The notes under the pieces were generated by a model. It was not told where the DNA came from. It saw nothing but the letters and a program-made list of their open reading frames with translations, and searched no databases. A DNA stretch of 64,000 nt from Triticum aestivum. Taxonomy: Eukaryota; Streptophyta; Magnoliopsida; Poales; Poaceae. The stretch spans positions 24,990,197-25,054,196 of the forward strand of contig NC_057811.1 of assembly GCF_018294505.1 (NCBI RefSeq), written 5' to 3'. Numbering within the stretch: the stretch's first letter is position 1; each line of letters starts with the position of its first letter. This document shows positions 10,771 to 21,890 of the stretch, in pieces. Both the position numbers and the translations under genes were made by a program.

Positions 10771-11380
10771 TGTCGGAGCAGCGAGCAGGCCTACTCCCAG
10801 TTCATTGATCTCCAGCTCTTCGCTAATTCAGTAATTCTGTACTACTGATGATGACAGAGCACGATCTGTGGACATATCAACTGAATTTTATTCACCTGGA
10901 TACTTTCCTACCTCGCAGGCATATGAAATTCTGTACTCTTGCAGTCATGAAATCCCTCCTGTTAAATGAAAAAAAAGCAAATCTTGCTGTCAAAGGAAGC
11001 ATCATTTTCAGTGGCCACCACTAAGAGATTGACTGAATACAAGAGCAATCTTACTCATGTGCCATTTGTGGTCTTCAGACAGTTGAAACAAGGGTTCACC
11101 TCTGTTTCAATTGGCAGTTTGCAAAGTCATCCTAGTAAGTGAAACAAGGGTTCACCTCTGTGTCTGATATCATCCATTCATGGATTTCACTCTGTACTTG
11201 AAGCTGCCTAGGGTAATTAGCACTAACTGAATCTACTTTGCAGATGATGTACAGATCACATTGCCAAAAGGAGTTCGGAAGAAAGGAAAAAATGGTAACT
11301 AACACTAACTTAATCTATTTTTGTAGCTGATGCCATATTGCCAAAAGGAGCTGGGAGAAAATGCAAAAAGGAATGTTTTT

Positions 11381-11541
11381 GTCTGTCAGACAACCTCTCT
11401 AGGCCATCCTGTAGAGGCAGAAGCCTATCCAGGAACGATCCTCCACAGCCATCGGATAACACCCATCAGGAGAATCCTAGCCGTTAATCACGCTCTGGCC
11501 TAGAGGTTAGAATGCATCAACCAGACTGAAGTGCTTGCCTC
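11381..11541 (-). pseudogene. 5'-truncated U3 snoRNA, array unit 3
   Basis: Promoterless 3' fragment of U3 with the same junction at ttgcctc. Confidence 0.93.
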
Positions 11542-12152
11542 TGTCGGAGCAGCGAGCAGGCCTACTCCCAGTTCATTGATCTCCAGCTCTTCGCTAATTC
11601 AGTAATTCTGTACTACTGATGATGACAGAGCACGATCTGTGGACATATCAACTGAATTTTATTCACCTGGATACTTTCCTACCTCGCAGGCATATGAAAT
11701 TCTGTACTCTTGCAGTCATGAAATCCCTCCTGTTAAATGAAAAAAAAAGCAAATCTTGCTGTCAAAGGAAGCATCATTTTCAGTGGCCACCACTAAGAGA
11801 CTGACTGAATACAAGAGCAATCTTACTCATGTGCCATTTGTGGTCTTCAGACAGTTGAAACAAGGGTTCACCTCTGTTTCAATTGGCAGTTTGCAAAGTC
11901 ATCCTAGTAAGTGAAACAAGGGTTCACCTCTGTGTCTGATATCATCCATTCATGGATTTCACTCTGTACTTGAAGCTGCCTAGGGTAATTAGCACTAACT
12001 GAATCTACTTTGCAGATGATGTACAGATCACATTGCCAAAAGGAGTTCGGAAGAAAGGAAAAAATGGTAACTAACACTAACTTAATCTATTTTTGTAGCT
12101 GATGCCATATTGCCAAAAGGAGCTGGGAGAAAATGCAAAAAGGAATGTTTTT

Positions 12153-12313
12153 GTCTGTCAGACAACCTCTCTAGGCCATCCTGTAGAGGCAGAAGCCTAT
12201 CCAGGAACGATCCTCCACAGCCATCGGATAACACCCATCAGGAGAATCCTAGCCGTTAATCACGCTCTGGCCTAGAGGTTAGAATGCATCAACCAGACTG
12301 AAGTGCTTGCCTC
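12153..12313 (-). pseudogene. 5'-truncated U3 snoRNA, array unit 4
   Basis: Promoterless 3' fragment of U3 with the same junction; preceded by the first unit with a nine-base A-run. Confidence 0.93.
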
Positions 12314-12923
12314 TGTCGGAGCAGCGAGCAGGCCTACTCCCAGTTCATTGATCTCCAGCTCTTCGCTAATTCAGTAATTCTGTACTACTGATGATGACAG
12401 AGCACGATCTGTGGACATATCAACTGAATTTTATTCACCTGGATACTTTCCTACCTCGCAGGCATATGAAATTCTGTACTCTTGCAGTCATGAAATCCCT
12501 CCTGTTAAATGAAAAAAAAGCAAATCTTGCTGTCAAAGGAAGCATCATTTTCAGTGGCCACCACTAAGAGACTGACTGAATACAAGAGCAATCTTACTCA
12601 TGTGCCATTTGTGGTCTTCAGACAGTTGAAACAAGGGTTCACCTCTGTTTCAATTGGCAGTTTGCAAAGTCATCCTAGTAAGTGAAACAAGGGTTCACCT
12701 CTGTGTCTGATATCATCCATTCATGGATTTCACTCTGTACTTGAAGCTGCCTAGGGTAATTAGCACTAACTGAATCTACTTTGCAGATGATGTACAGATC
12801 ACATTGCCAAAAGGAGTTCGGAAGAAAGGAAAAAATGGTAACTAACACTAACTTAATCTATTTTTGTAGCTGATGCCATATTGCCAAAAGGAGCTGGGAG
12901 AAAATGCAAAAAGGAATGTTTTT

Positions 12924-13084
12924 GTCTGTCAGACAACCTCTCTAGGCCATCCTGTAGAGGCAGAAGCCTATCCAGGAACGATCCTCCACAGCCATCGGAT
13001 AACACCCATCAGGAGAATCCTAGCCGTTAATCACGCTCTGGCCTAGAGGTTAGAATGCATCAACCAGACTGAAGTGCTTGCCTC
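12924..13084 (-). pseudogene. 5'-truncated U3 snoRNA, array unit 5
   Basis: Promoterless 3' fragment of U3 with the same junction. Confidence 0.93.
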
Positions 13085-13695
13085 TGTCGGAGCAGCGAGC
13101 AGGCCTACTCCCAGTTCATTGATCTCCAGCTCTTCGCTAATTCAGTAATTCTGTACTACTGATGATGACAGAGCACGATCTGTGGACATATCAACTGAAT
13201 TTTATTCACCTGAATACTTTCCTACCTCGCAGGCATATGAAATTCTGTACTCTTGCAGTCATGAAATCCCTCCTGTTAAATGAAAAAAAAAGCAAATCTT
13301 GCTGTCAAAGGAAGCATCATTTTCAGTGGCCACCACTAAGAGACTGACTGAATACAAGAGCAATCTTACTCATGTGCCATTTGTGGTCTTCAGACAGTTG
13401 AAACAAGGGTTCACCTCTGTTTCAATTGGCAGTTTGCAAAGTCATCCTAGTAAGTGAAACAAGGGTTCACCTCTGTGTCTGATATCATCCATTCATGGAT
13501 TTCACTCTGTACTTGAAGCTGCCTAGGGTAATTAGCACTAACTGAATCTACTTTGCAGATGATGTACAGATCACATTGCCAAAAGGAGTTCGGAAGAAAG
13601 GAAAAAATGGTAACTAACACTAACTTAATCTATTTTTGTAGCTGATGCCATATTGCCAAAAGGAGCTGGGAGAAAATGCAAAAAGGAATGTTTTT

Positions 13696-13856
13696 GTCTG
13701 TCAGACAACCTCTCTAGGCCATACTGTAGAGGCAGAAGCCTATCCAGGAACGATCCTCCACAGCCATCGGATAACACCCATCAGGAGAATCCTAGCCGTT
13801 AATCACGCTCTGGCCTAGAGGTTAGAATGCATCAACCAGACTGAAGTGCTTGCCTC
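13696..13856 (-). pseudogene. 5'-truncated U3 snoRNA, array unit 6
   Basis: Promoterless 3' fragment of U3 with the same junction; carries a private change (ccatactg for ccatcctg near 13722). Confidence 0.93.
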
Positions 13857-14467
13857 TGTCGGAGCAGCGAGCAGGCCTACTCCCAGTTCATTGATCTCCA
13901 GCTCTTCGCTAATTCAGTAATTCTGTACTACTGATGATGACAGAGCACGATCTGTGGACATATCAACTGAATTTTATTCACCTGGATACTTTCCTACCTC
14001 GCAGGCATATGAAATTCTGTACTCTTGCAGTCATGAAATCCCTCCTGTTAAATGAAAAAAAAAGCAAATCTTGCTGTCAAAGGAAGCATCATTTTCAGTG
14101 GCCACCACTAAGAGACTGACTGAATACAAGAGCAATCTTACTCATGTGCCATTTGTGGTCTTCAGACAGTTGAAACAAGGGTTCACCTCTGTTTCAATTG
14201 GCAGTTTGCAAAGTCATCCTAGTAAGTGAAACAAGGGTTCACCTCTGTGTCTGATATCATCCATTCATGGATTTCACTCTGTACTTGAAGCTGCCTAGGG
14301 TAATTAGCACTAACTGAATCTACTTTGCAGATGATGTACAGATCACATTGCCAAAAGGAGTTCGAAAGAAAGGAAAAAATGGTAACTAACACTAACTTAA
14401 TCTATTTTTGTAGCTGATGCCATATTGCCAAAAGGAGCTGGGAGAAAATGCAAAAAGGAATGTTTTT

Positions 14468-14628
14468 GTCTGTCAGACAACCTCTCTAGGCCATCCTGTA
14501 GAGGCAGAAGCCTATCCAGGAACGATCCTCCACAGCCATCGGATAACACCCATCAGGAGAATCCTAGCCGTTAATCACGCTCTGGCCTAGAGGTTAGAAT
14601 GCATCAACCAGACTGAAGTGCTTGCCTC
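14468..14628 (-). pseudogene. 5'-truncated U3 snoRNA, array unit 7
   Basis: Promoterless 3' fragment of U3 with the same junction. The next unit continues instead into the complete gene at 15240-15462. Confidence 0.93.
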
Positions 14629-15239
14629 TGTCGGAGCAGCGAGCAGGCCTACTCCCAGTTCATTGATCTCCAGCTCTTCGCTAATTCAGTAATTCTGTAC
14701 TACTGATGATGACAGAGCACGATCTGTGGACATATCAACTGAATTTTATTCACCTGGATACTTTCCTACCTCGCAGGCATATGAAATTCTGTACTCTTGC
14801 AGTCATGAAATCCCTCCTGTTAAATGAAAAAAAAAGCAAATCTTGCTGTCAAAGGAAGCATCATTTTCAGTGGCCACCACTAAGAGACTGACTGAATACA
14901 AGAGCAATCTTACTCATGTGCCATTTGTGGTCTTCAGACAGTTGAAACAAGGGTTCACCTCTGTTTCAATTGGCAGTTTGCAAAGTCATCCTAGTAAGTG
15001 AAACAAGGGTTCACCTCTGTGTCTGATATCATCCATTCATGGATTTCACTCTGTACTTGAAGCTGCCTAGGGTAATTAGCACTAACTGAATCTACTTTGC
15101 AGATGATGTACAGATCACATTGCCAAAAGGAGTTCGAAAGAAAGGAAAAAATGGTAACTAACACTAACTTAATCTATTTTTGTAGCTGATGCCATATTGC
15201 CAAAAGGAGCTGGGAGAAAATGCAAAAAGGAATGTTTTT

Positions 15240-15462
15240 GTCTGTCAGACAACCTCTCTAGGCCATCCTGTAGAGGCAAAAGCCTATCCAGGAACAATCC
15301 TCCACAGCCATCGGATAACACCCATCAGGAGAATCCTAGCCGTTAATCACGCTCTGGCCTAGAGGTTAGAATGCGTCAACCAGACTGAAGTGCTTGCCTC
15401 CTTATTGGAAAAGGATGCAGCGGTACGAGCCTATAGAACAGATCCTGTTCAAGTAAGGTCGT
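15240..15462 (-). ncRNA. U3 snoRNA gene, copy 3 (end of the array)
   Basis: A 223-nt complete U3. Its 3' part is shared with the seven array relics, but here ttgcctc continues into the 5' domain (GATCTGTTCTATAGGCTCG, ACGACCTTACTTGAACAGG) and a full promoter at 15486-15528. TTTTT lies 12 nt past the 3' end. It has private changes: caaaagcc for cagaagcc (15278), aacaatcc for aacgatcc (15293), gcgtc for gcatc (15374) and ttggaaaagg for ttggtaaagg (15406). This is the only array-linked copy able to make whole U3. The serpin gene at 17963-19231 lies upstream on the same strand. Confidence 0.94.
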
Positions 15463-15485
15463 GCTACAACCAGCAGCTCCTCGCC

Positions 15486-15528
15486 TTATAAACTGGTTTA
15501 GCGTCGCGTAAACTAGCGAGGTGGGACT
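15486..15528 (-). promoter_or_regulatory. Pol III promoter (TATA + USE) of U3 copy 3
   Basis: AGTCCCACCTCG (15517-15528), a 24-bp spacer, TTTATAA (15486-15492), then 24 bp to the RNA start. The spacer has changes (gcgtcgcg) compared with the other copies, but the length is kept. Confidence 0.93.
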
Positions 15529-16345
15529 AATTGAGTAGAGCAGCCACATGCAGCAGCGCCTCCTCAGGCAGAGCATGAAAGAAGGGTTAGTGGCCCATGT
15601 AGCAGTTTGGCCTGAGAAAGAACAGAGCCCAGCCCATCCCACCCGAGTGATGCTTTTGTTTCGTTTTTTTCTTCTCCTTGTTGAGTTAGCTGTGGAGATT
15701 TTGAACCAGTTTAAATATGCAGCAAATGCTGCATGCCCAACAATTTCAATATGTAATTTTTAGCAATGACCACTATTTTTAAATTAAAGCAGCAAGCACT
15801 GCTGACTTCGAAAGAAGAGAGAAAAAATGCGACAGACAAGAACAAAACTGGAGAGAAAAATGGGCGTGGTGTAACTCCGGAACATCACACACAGAGCATA
15901 CACTTGTCTGCTGAGGTACTTCGGTTGCATTTACAGTATCTTTTAGTTTTGTTCAGTCAGCTGTTCAAAAGTTTTCCAGAGGAAACATTAGTTGCTCCAA
16001 CTTTACTAACAAGTCAAGGAAGGTATAGCACGGCAATGTATCTTAATTTCTGGAAGAAGAAAAAAGACATTGATCTAGCACTCTCACCACCAGCATCAGT
16101 CGGTCGCTACAGAGGACATGTGTTGAAGGAAGCTGGCACCTTCAGCTCGCCTGGTTCCTCGGGCAATGACGAACGTCAACAACCTGAAAGACAACAGAAT
16201 GCTGCTCGTCAAAAGCCTTGCCTAATGGATGTGAAGCAAGTGCGTGCATCTGTGCAGGTGGCTCTCAAACACCGCTGACACAACAGGCGTCGATCGGTCG
16301 GTCTGAGAGCGGGGTTCTAATTATTATACCTGAAAACAGAATACA
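15529..16345. repeat. Upstream flank of U3 copy 3
   Basis: Module sequence shared with the flanks of the other U3 genes: gaagggttagtggcccatgt (15580), a gacaagaacaaaactggaga block (15834), the aatttctggaagaag block (16045) and the gtgaagcaagtgcgtgcatctg block (16231). It lacks the MITE present in the paralogues near 24303 and 27049. The plus frame 15766-16278 spans these repeat blocks and shows no domain, so it is not called. Confidence 0.7.
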
Positions 16346-17595
16346 TTTTTTTTAGAAAAGGAGGATGACCCCCGGCCTCTGCATCTGGGAGATGCATGCG
16401 GCCACTTTATAGATTATTCTCGAGGACCTTATAATGTATTACATCAATATGCCTGAATCCGCCATCTAAGCCTATCATCAAAAGCCAGACGCCCCAGCCG
16501 AGCCACATACCGGGTCTGAGGCATGAACTGGTCTGACGCACTCACATGTGTCGTCGCCGCCATCTTCCGCTGGTCCGTCTTCAGAGCAGATATTGAGGCT
16601 TCTACCTTGTCAGGCCACTCGGCCATCGACGCCACAATGACGTCAGACAGCAACCCCCTCTGCGCGAGTCCAGCACCACGCATCGGGCACCGAGTCTCCA
16701 CTGCACCACGCCGTCGAGATCCGCCGTCATCAATGTGCAGGATGAAGCACCGCTCCACCAAAAAACAAAAACCGCCCACTGGTCCCTCGAACCGTGTACG
16801 CCTCCAAGAATGACGCCCCCAAGGAGGAAACGACACCAACGCGCCGCCGTCATCTGATCTACTGATCTAGGGTTTCCCCCGGAGGTAGCAGATAGAGGTC
16901 TGGAGCTTCTCCACGGCGAGGCCTTCAAGAAGGTAATGACACAAAAGAGTGCCGCCAACGCCGGTCTTGGCAACAAGCCGAGAACTAGGTTTTCACCCGG
17001 ATCCGCTGAAGGAACCTCCATCAAGCATCATGTGCACGGGTCGCCGCCGATCTGGGCCGCCGCACATTGAGGTCGCACCGGCCAGATCAGATCTGTCCGG
17101 AGGGCAAACCACTCATGGCGCCGACCCAACCAACAGGCCCTTCATGCCGCCAGAAGCGTCGGGGCCTCCAGCACGCGCAGCCGCCCTGCCACCCAAGCGG
17201 CCCAGGACGGCCAGCACCGCCGCATCCCGCCGACGGTGCGCGCCCACTAGATCCGGGCAAAAACGCCCCGATCCGCCGCCAAAACGGTCAGTCGCCGCTC
17301 CTCCACCGCGAGGAAGAGAGGATGGGGCCGCCGCCCCAGCATCCAGCGCCACCACGCCGTAGAAGAGGCCGGAGGGCCAGATCCACGCCGGCGAGCAGCT
17401 CCGCGACGCACAGCACGTCGTCCAGGGCTGGCCTCCATGCGTGACGGGAGAGAGAAGGCCCGCCGCCGCCGGCAGCCGCACGGGCTTTGCCTGGCGGGGA
17501 CGCCCGACGGCGGCGAGGGGGAGGGAGCAGGAGGGGGTGGCGGGGTTAGGTCACCCGAGCCGCCCCCCTGGAGAGCGACGCGGGTGCGGGGTTCA
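16346..17595 (-). mobile_element. Non-LTR retroelement, about 1.25 kb, with A-run at its 3' end
   Basis: On the minus strand the element ends GGTCATCCTCCTTTTCT followed by an A-run (TTTTTTTT on the plus strand at about 16347-16354), preceded by GAGGCCGGGGG. Such ends are common for Triticeae non-LTR elements. Its 5' half is GC-rich with short overlapping frames that encode Arg/Pro/Gly-rich sequence and no recognisable reverse transcriptase, so it looks non-autonomous or internally deleted. It interrupts a block (cctgaaaacagaataca before, cagtgaagctacatatgag after) that is continuous in the paralogue near 8570. I could not settle a target-site duplication. Confidence 0.65.
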
Positions 17596-17962
17596 GATTG
17601 AATCCAGGCAACAGTGAAGCTACATATGAGAAAGAAAAATGGTACAGACAAACAATCAGGCCAAGTTCTGTAGAACAACACATTGGGGAATCACAATTGT
17701 TGCATGTTTCAGCTAGAACAAAATTTAGTTTATTTAGTCAGCATCATCCTTTTGGTTGCGTGGACTGTTATCGTTTGTGTTGGATCCCCATTGATCTACA
17801 ATGAGCTTTCTTTTTCAGTTGCCAGTTTGCAGAGTCATACTTATGCCCTCGCATTGATCTGGGACATGATTTGCTGGATAATGTATCAAGCTCTTTTTAA
17901 TGGAGATCAGCACTCACTCCTGCTCGTACTGCATTTAACAACCACATGGTTCCACAATTTAC
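17596..17962. repeat. Module sequence between the retroelement and the serpin stop codon
   Basis: Blocks shared with 8590-8770, 25350-25500 and 27700-27850: ggtacagacaaacaatcagg, ctagaacaaaatttagtt, ccttttggttgc and ttgatctacaatg. It probably includes the serpin 3' untranslated region on the minus strand. No gene of its own. Confidence 0.65.
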
Positions 17963-19231
17963 TCAGTTAGCGAGAGGATTAACCACATGACCAAGGAACA
18001 GCGTTGTGCCCGTCCTCTCCTCAACCACGGCAAACAAGAATGGCCGATCCGCCACAAAATCGACAAAGTGCGGCGGCTCGCTTGGAAGCGCGCTACCAGC
18101 CATGTCTATGGCCGTGGCAGCAGCGGCCACGGTACCTTGCTCGTCCACCTCGATGGTGGCCTTGTGGTGCACCCCGCCGATGGAGAGCCGCCCATCCCCG
18201 CCGCTCACCATGCCTGAGAAGTCGCCGCCTGCGAAAGCCCTTGTGACACCAAGCTTCCTCATGTCGGACGACGCTTCGAACTCGGTCGTGAACTTGAACC
18301 TGGGGACCATGAACCGCCGTACTTCAACCTCCTCTTCTGGCGTGTGCTTCCTGATGAACTCCGGCGATGACACCACCTTGTCGTAGAGATCGGGGAGGCT
18401 GAGAGCGCCGCTGTCCGGGAGAAGGATAAGCATGTAGAATGCAGCACGGTGGTCGCCGTCGTTCCTGTAGGGAAGCTTGAGGGCCCTGAAGCCCGGGTAG
18501 AGCGCGATGTACTGTGACCGGCCTGTCGTCATGGACGGCACGCGCACGGTGGCGCCGCCTGGGATGTGGAACGGCGCGGTGAAGACGTAGAACGGCTCAG
18601 GCCACGCTCCTTTGAAGTAGAGCGCGTTGGCGAGGATGACGGCCGTGGACGAGTCGACGGAGCCGGGAGGGAGGATGTGACGGATGCGCTGCTTCGTCTT
18701 GTCCGCCACGAAGCCGTTCACTCGCCGCCTCGCCTGCTCGGCCCCCGACACGAAGTCCACGGACTCCGCCGTGGCGGCGTACCGCGATGCGCCGGTGGCC
18801 GTGAACTCCGGCCTGAGCGCCCTCCTCCGGTCGACCCACACGCCGCAGGCGAAGGACGTCTGCTTTAGCCCGTTGAGCCTGCCGACAAGCTTGATCGCCG
18901 GAGCTCTGTGAAGCTCGTCGAGCGACGCTGACCCGAGGAGCCCCAGGAGCTCCCTGCGCGTCTCGCCCCGCGCGCCGGCGGCCACCATCGCGAGCGCCGC
19001 GTGGATGGACAGCGGCGAGACGACGAAGTTGCGGCCCATGCCGGCCGCCGCCCGGACGCCGGCCTCCCTGGCGAGACTCAGGCCCGACGCGTTCCCGGCC
19101 GCGTCGCTGACTACAGCTTTCTCCTCCGCAGAGTGGCCACCAGGAGGCGCGCCGGCGAACAGGGTCGAGCAGAGGTGCCATCCGGCGAACAGGGCCAAGC
19201 AGAGGAGGACGGTCTTCCCGAAGCGCGACAT
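17963..19231 (-). CDS. Serpin family protein (Z-type plant serpin), copy 1
   Basis: A 422-aa serpin with no intron and no disabling change. Serpins trap proteases by inserting the cleaved reactive-centre loop into a beta sheet. Residues 7-26 are hydrophobic (TVLLCLALFAGW...), a signal peptide or anchor; most plant serpins lack one and are cytosolic. Then come the helix B/shutter segment FVVSPLSIHAALAMV, the LANALYFKGAW strand and helix region, SGMVSGGDGRLSIGGVHHKA, the hinge EQGTVAAAATAI (about 364-375) and the FVADRPFLF breach motif. Counting 15 residues from the hinge Gly (366) puts the scissile bond after Ser380, with GSA at P2-P1'. I chose the start at MSRFGK because the paralogue aligns from there; the frame is open for 84 codons further upstream but that part is not conserved. 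The paralogue is at 28004-29281. Inhibitory competence is inferred from the small residues in the hinge. Confidence 0.93.
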   Translation of the reverse strand: MSRFGKTVLLCLALFAGWHLCSTLFAGAPPGGHSAEEKAVVSDAAGNASGLSLAREAGVRAAAGMGRNFVVSPLSIHAALAMVAAGARGETRRELLGLLGSASLDELHRAPAIKLVGRLNGLKQTSFACGVWVDRRRALRPEFTATGASRYAATAESVDFVSGAEQARRRVNGFVADKTKQRIRHILPPGSVDSSTAVILANALYFKGAWPEPFYVFTAPFHIPGGATVRVPSMTTGRSQYIALYPGFRALKLPYRNDGDHRAAFYMLILLPDSGALSLPDLYDKVVSSPEFIRKHTPEEEVEVRRFMVPRFKFTTEFEASSDMRKLGVTRAFAGGDFSGMVSGGDGRLSIGGVHHKATIEVDEQGTVAAAATAIDMAGSALPSEPPHFVDFVADRPFLFAVVEERTGTTLFLGHVVNPLAN

Positions 19232-20280
19232 CGGAATGGCCGTGGGTTTGTGGTAAGACGCAGACAGGATCACCGGCGATCCGACGACGAAGACAGCCGG
19301 CCGGCGGCGGGCAGGTGGAGTCCCTCCGTGGGAGCTGACGCGTGGGTTAGGTAGGTTAGGTGCACAATGGGCTGATGGACTTCGACCTTCGAGTCCAGTT
19401 CCGGATGGGAGAGAGACTGGTGGACAGGTCGTTCTTGAACTGGGATGGAGTACTAGTATAATATATTTCATTTTCTCAAACAAAAATATTTTTCAAATAA
19501 GAAACCACTACAGTGGCAGGAGTATATTAATTGCACACATATAAGTATTAGGTAGGATATATTTTGTGTATTAATTATGTGATCAGCGGTGCTGATATTT
19601 GGTGCAATCTAGGTCCTTGCATTGATTTAGTCTGATGGGCGAGATTACTTGGACTTGCCCCTTTGAATTTTTATATTGATATATTAATTATTTCTTTATT
19701 CTATCTCAAGTACTTCGCCTGCTTTTGTCATCATTGAGTTATCTATATGACGATCTGTGAATTCGTTCACCCCTCCATGCACCCTGCATGTGTGCTTTGG
19801 CATGATGTTGCTGGCTCAGAAATAGGTACTGGGCAATGTCTGCATCTTCATCAGGGGCTGGGGGAGGGGGGGATATGTGAAAGGTAGCAGGAAGGGTAAG
19901 GAGAAGGCAGACCTGCAGGCACTGTTTGCTACAGTCAACCAAGTGTTGACTCTCTACGCCCCCAGGCCAGCCCGGGGTCTGCCTACACCCCTGCTTTCAA
20001 GGGCACGATGAAAATCGCATGGAGACTTGCTTGTGTTCTTCCTTGGCGAACGAAACAGGGTTCTCCTTATTGAAGACTATGACGGTAGAGTTAGGCCTTT
20101 ATCGAATCCATGCGTGGACACACATACAGAGCATCCTAGAGCTATGTCTAGTCATTGCAAACCAGCTATCGAGGTCCAGAGCATTGAGATGAATAAAAAT
20201 ATTTCAAATTTTAAAACAGGTTCTAAAATGTATAATAAAGTTCAAAAAGAAAAAATAAATTAACAAAAAATGAAACAATA
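19232..20280. other. Serpin 1 upstream region, otherwise unclassified
   Basis: The first 200 bases upstream of the serpin start (minus strand) include CCTAACCTACCTAACCC and CAGCCCATTG, which match the paralogous promoter only in part. Farther out the sequence is AT-rich. A short G-run sits at 19861-19872. No gene, tRNA or terminal repeat was recognised; the 67- and 78-aa frames here are not convincing. Confidence 0.4.
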
Positions 20281-21145
20281 GAATAGAAGAAATACGCTCA
20301 GGCCTTGCCTAACCGGGCGACGGCATCGCTTCCGTCGGGCCGCCCAAACATTTGCCAATCTGAAAAAAGTTCTTCAATTTTGGAAAAGAATGTTTATGGA
20401 TTAAGAAAATATACGGGCTTTAAAAGTTGAAAAGAGTTCCTGGATATGGAAAAAGTTCATGAATTTGAATTTTTTTTGCCAATTTAAGAAAATGTTCACG
20501 AATTGAAATAGAAAAAAATTCATGTTGGGCAGAAGGTTCTCAGAGTACCTTTTTCCAACATCGTTCAAATGGGCCAAATTTTTTCTAGGGCCTTGTATCA
20601 CCATTCCAAGGCACCATGCCAAGTTTTTCAAAATTTATTTGGAATTTATAAAATAATCCCATATACGAAGTTTCTCTACACAAACAAAAAAATGTTCACG
20701 GAAATTCAAAATAATTTGGTTCCAAATTTTTGTTCATATTTTCTGTTTTTTGCTTGATATTTCAAATTTCGTAGTGTTTTTCAAAAAATGGACGTGTTCA
20801 AAATTTTGTTCGCTCTTTTAAAATATGTTCATGTTATGACATTCTGAGCAATTTTGAAAGACACGAACAATTTTCTGACTTACCTGTACAAATTTTTAAA
20901 AATGCGAATATTTGTACTTTACGTACAAATTTTTTCATTTTTTTTAAAAAATGAACAAAATATTATAAGCATGAGCATTTTCAAAATGAAAAGGAAACAA
21001 ATAAAGGAAAAAAAATAGTGATAAAAGGACCGATTCAACAATGGCCTAGCCCAGCCGAAAGCAAAAAAAGAAGAAGTAAATACACCCAAGCATTAGGATG
21101 TCCTAGTTGGTTAGTATGGTCCTCCTTGAACCAAGAGGTCTTGAG
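20281..21145. repeat. AT-rich repeat, possibly a non-autonomous DNA transposon, with a tRNA-like end
   Basis: Starts with a GC-rich block (cgggcgacggcatcgcttcc) and continues as long A/T tracts with variants of aaaatgttcacgaatt, a texture common in Triticeae Mutator-like elements. Near 21105-21145, continued after the LINE at 22275, the sequence ggttagtatgg ... gagttcgattca resembles tRNA A and B boxes. The class is a guess; no terminal inverted repeat was found. Confidence 0.35.
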
Positions 21146-21890
21146 CACACATTTAACTGAGGACTTTATTGCCTGGCACAAGACTCGGTCGTTCTCATTT
21201 TCAGTCCGGTCTGCATACTATACGGAGTGGGAACACCAGTTTGGAGCGCGTATAAGAAGATGTGATGATGGACCATCTGCTTTAAACCCAATTTGGGAGA
21301 TTCTTTGGAAGATACAAGTGCCAAGCAAAATTAAAATCTTTGGCTGGAAGGTGTTGCATGGAACTATTCCGGGTATGTCAGTTCTCGCAAACCGGCACAT
21401 TCCAGTTTCTGGACTCTGTCCGATCTGTAAAAGGGGTGCAGAAGACCTGAAGCACCTCATGTTTACTTGTGATCGTGCAAAAGAAGTTTGGCTATCCTTG
21501 GGCCTTCGGGAGACGATTGCACATGCTGATGCATTAGACCGGTCTGGATGTGTCATCCTTGAGAGTTTACTTCGAGATAAAAGGCGAAAGTCTGCTATAT
21601 TGGAACATATTGGCTTCCAAGAGATCATATTGGTTGGTGCCTGGTACATACGGTGGCAACGAAGGGAATCCGTGAAGGGGGAAGTGGTGGCGAGTCCTCC
21701 TGAATCGGCATTGGCTATACATGCAATAACAACAAATTATGCGGGGGCTTCGAGTGCTGGCCAAATTACTGAAGGGAAGTGGTCTAAACCTTGTCACAGC
21801 ATGTATAAGATGAATGTGGACACATGCTTTATGGAGGATGGATGCGGGGCTACTGCGGGCGTTTTTGGCTGGTTCATCGTCCCTGGTTAG
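21146..21890 (+). pseudogene. LINE ORF2 C-terminal fragment: zinc-binding RT-associated domain
   Basis: The first part of the open frame matches the zf-RVT domain after plant LINE reverse transcriptases: a tryptophan-rich WEILWKIQVPSKIKIFGWK stretch, then CPICKRGAEDLKHLMFTC with Cys/Cys/His/Cys spacing typical of the family, and AKEVW. The frame then enters the start of an RNase H-like domain (KMNVDTCF, first catalytic Asp) and stops at 21890. The reverse transcriptase proper is missing because the element is 5'-truncated. Confidence 0.85.

Larger units (their letters stand above)
9222..15393. repeat. Tandem array, 8 units of 771-772 bp
   Basis: Eight head-to-tail units start at 9222, 9993, 10764, 11535, 12307, 13078, 13850 and 14622, each beginning ttgcctctgtcggagcag. 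Units are nearly identical; the few differences seen are single bases (for example gaatac for ggatac at 13212, atactg for atcctg near 13722) and an A-run of 8 or 9 bases, which gives the 771/772 lengths. Each unit ends with the 3' 161 nt of a U3 snoRNA gene, cut at ttgcctc. The unit body is a version of the spacer seen once near 25790-26577. No long open frame: the 61-aa frame at 11619, 13162, 13934 and 14706 exists only where the A-run has nine bases. Confidence 0.97.

Noticed and set aside
11619..14891. Repeated 61-aa frame in the array
   Set aside because: It depends on an A-run of nine bases, is absent from units with eight, and has no resemblance to a known protein.
9222..15393. CRISPR-like or satellite origin of the array
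   Set aside because: Units are 772-bp direct repeats without spacer diversity, and their content is a U3 fragment plus U3 spacer.
16444..17681. Several 90-145 aa frames on both strands
   Set aside because: They overlap each other inside the GC-rich non-LTR element and are Arg/Pro/Gly-rich shadows.
18566..19354. Plus and minus frames antisense or out of frame to the serpin genes
   Set aside because: High GC coding sequence gives long shadow frames; the serpin frame explains the conservation.
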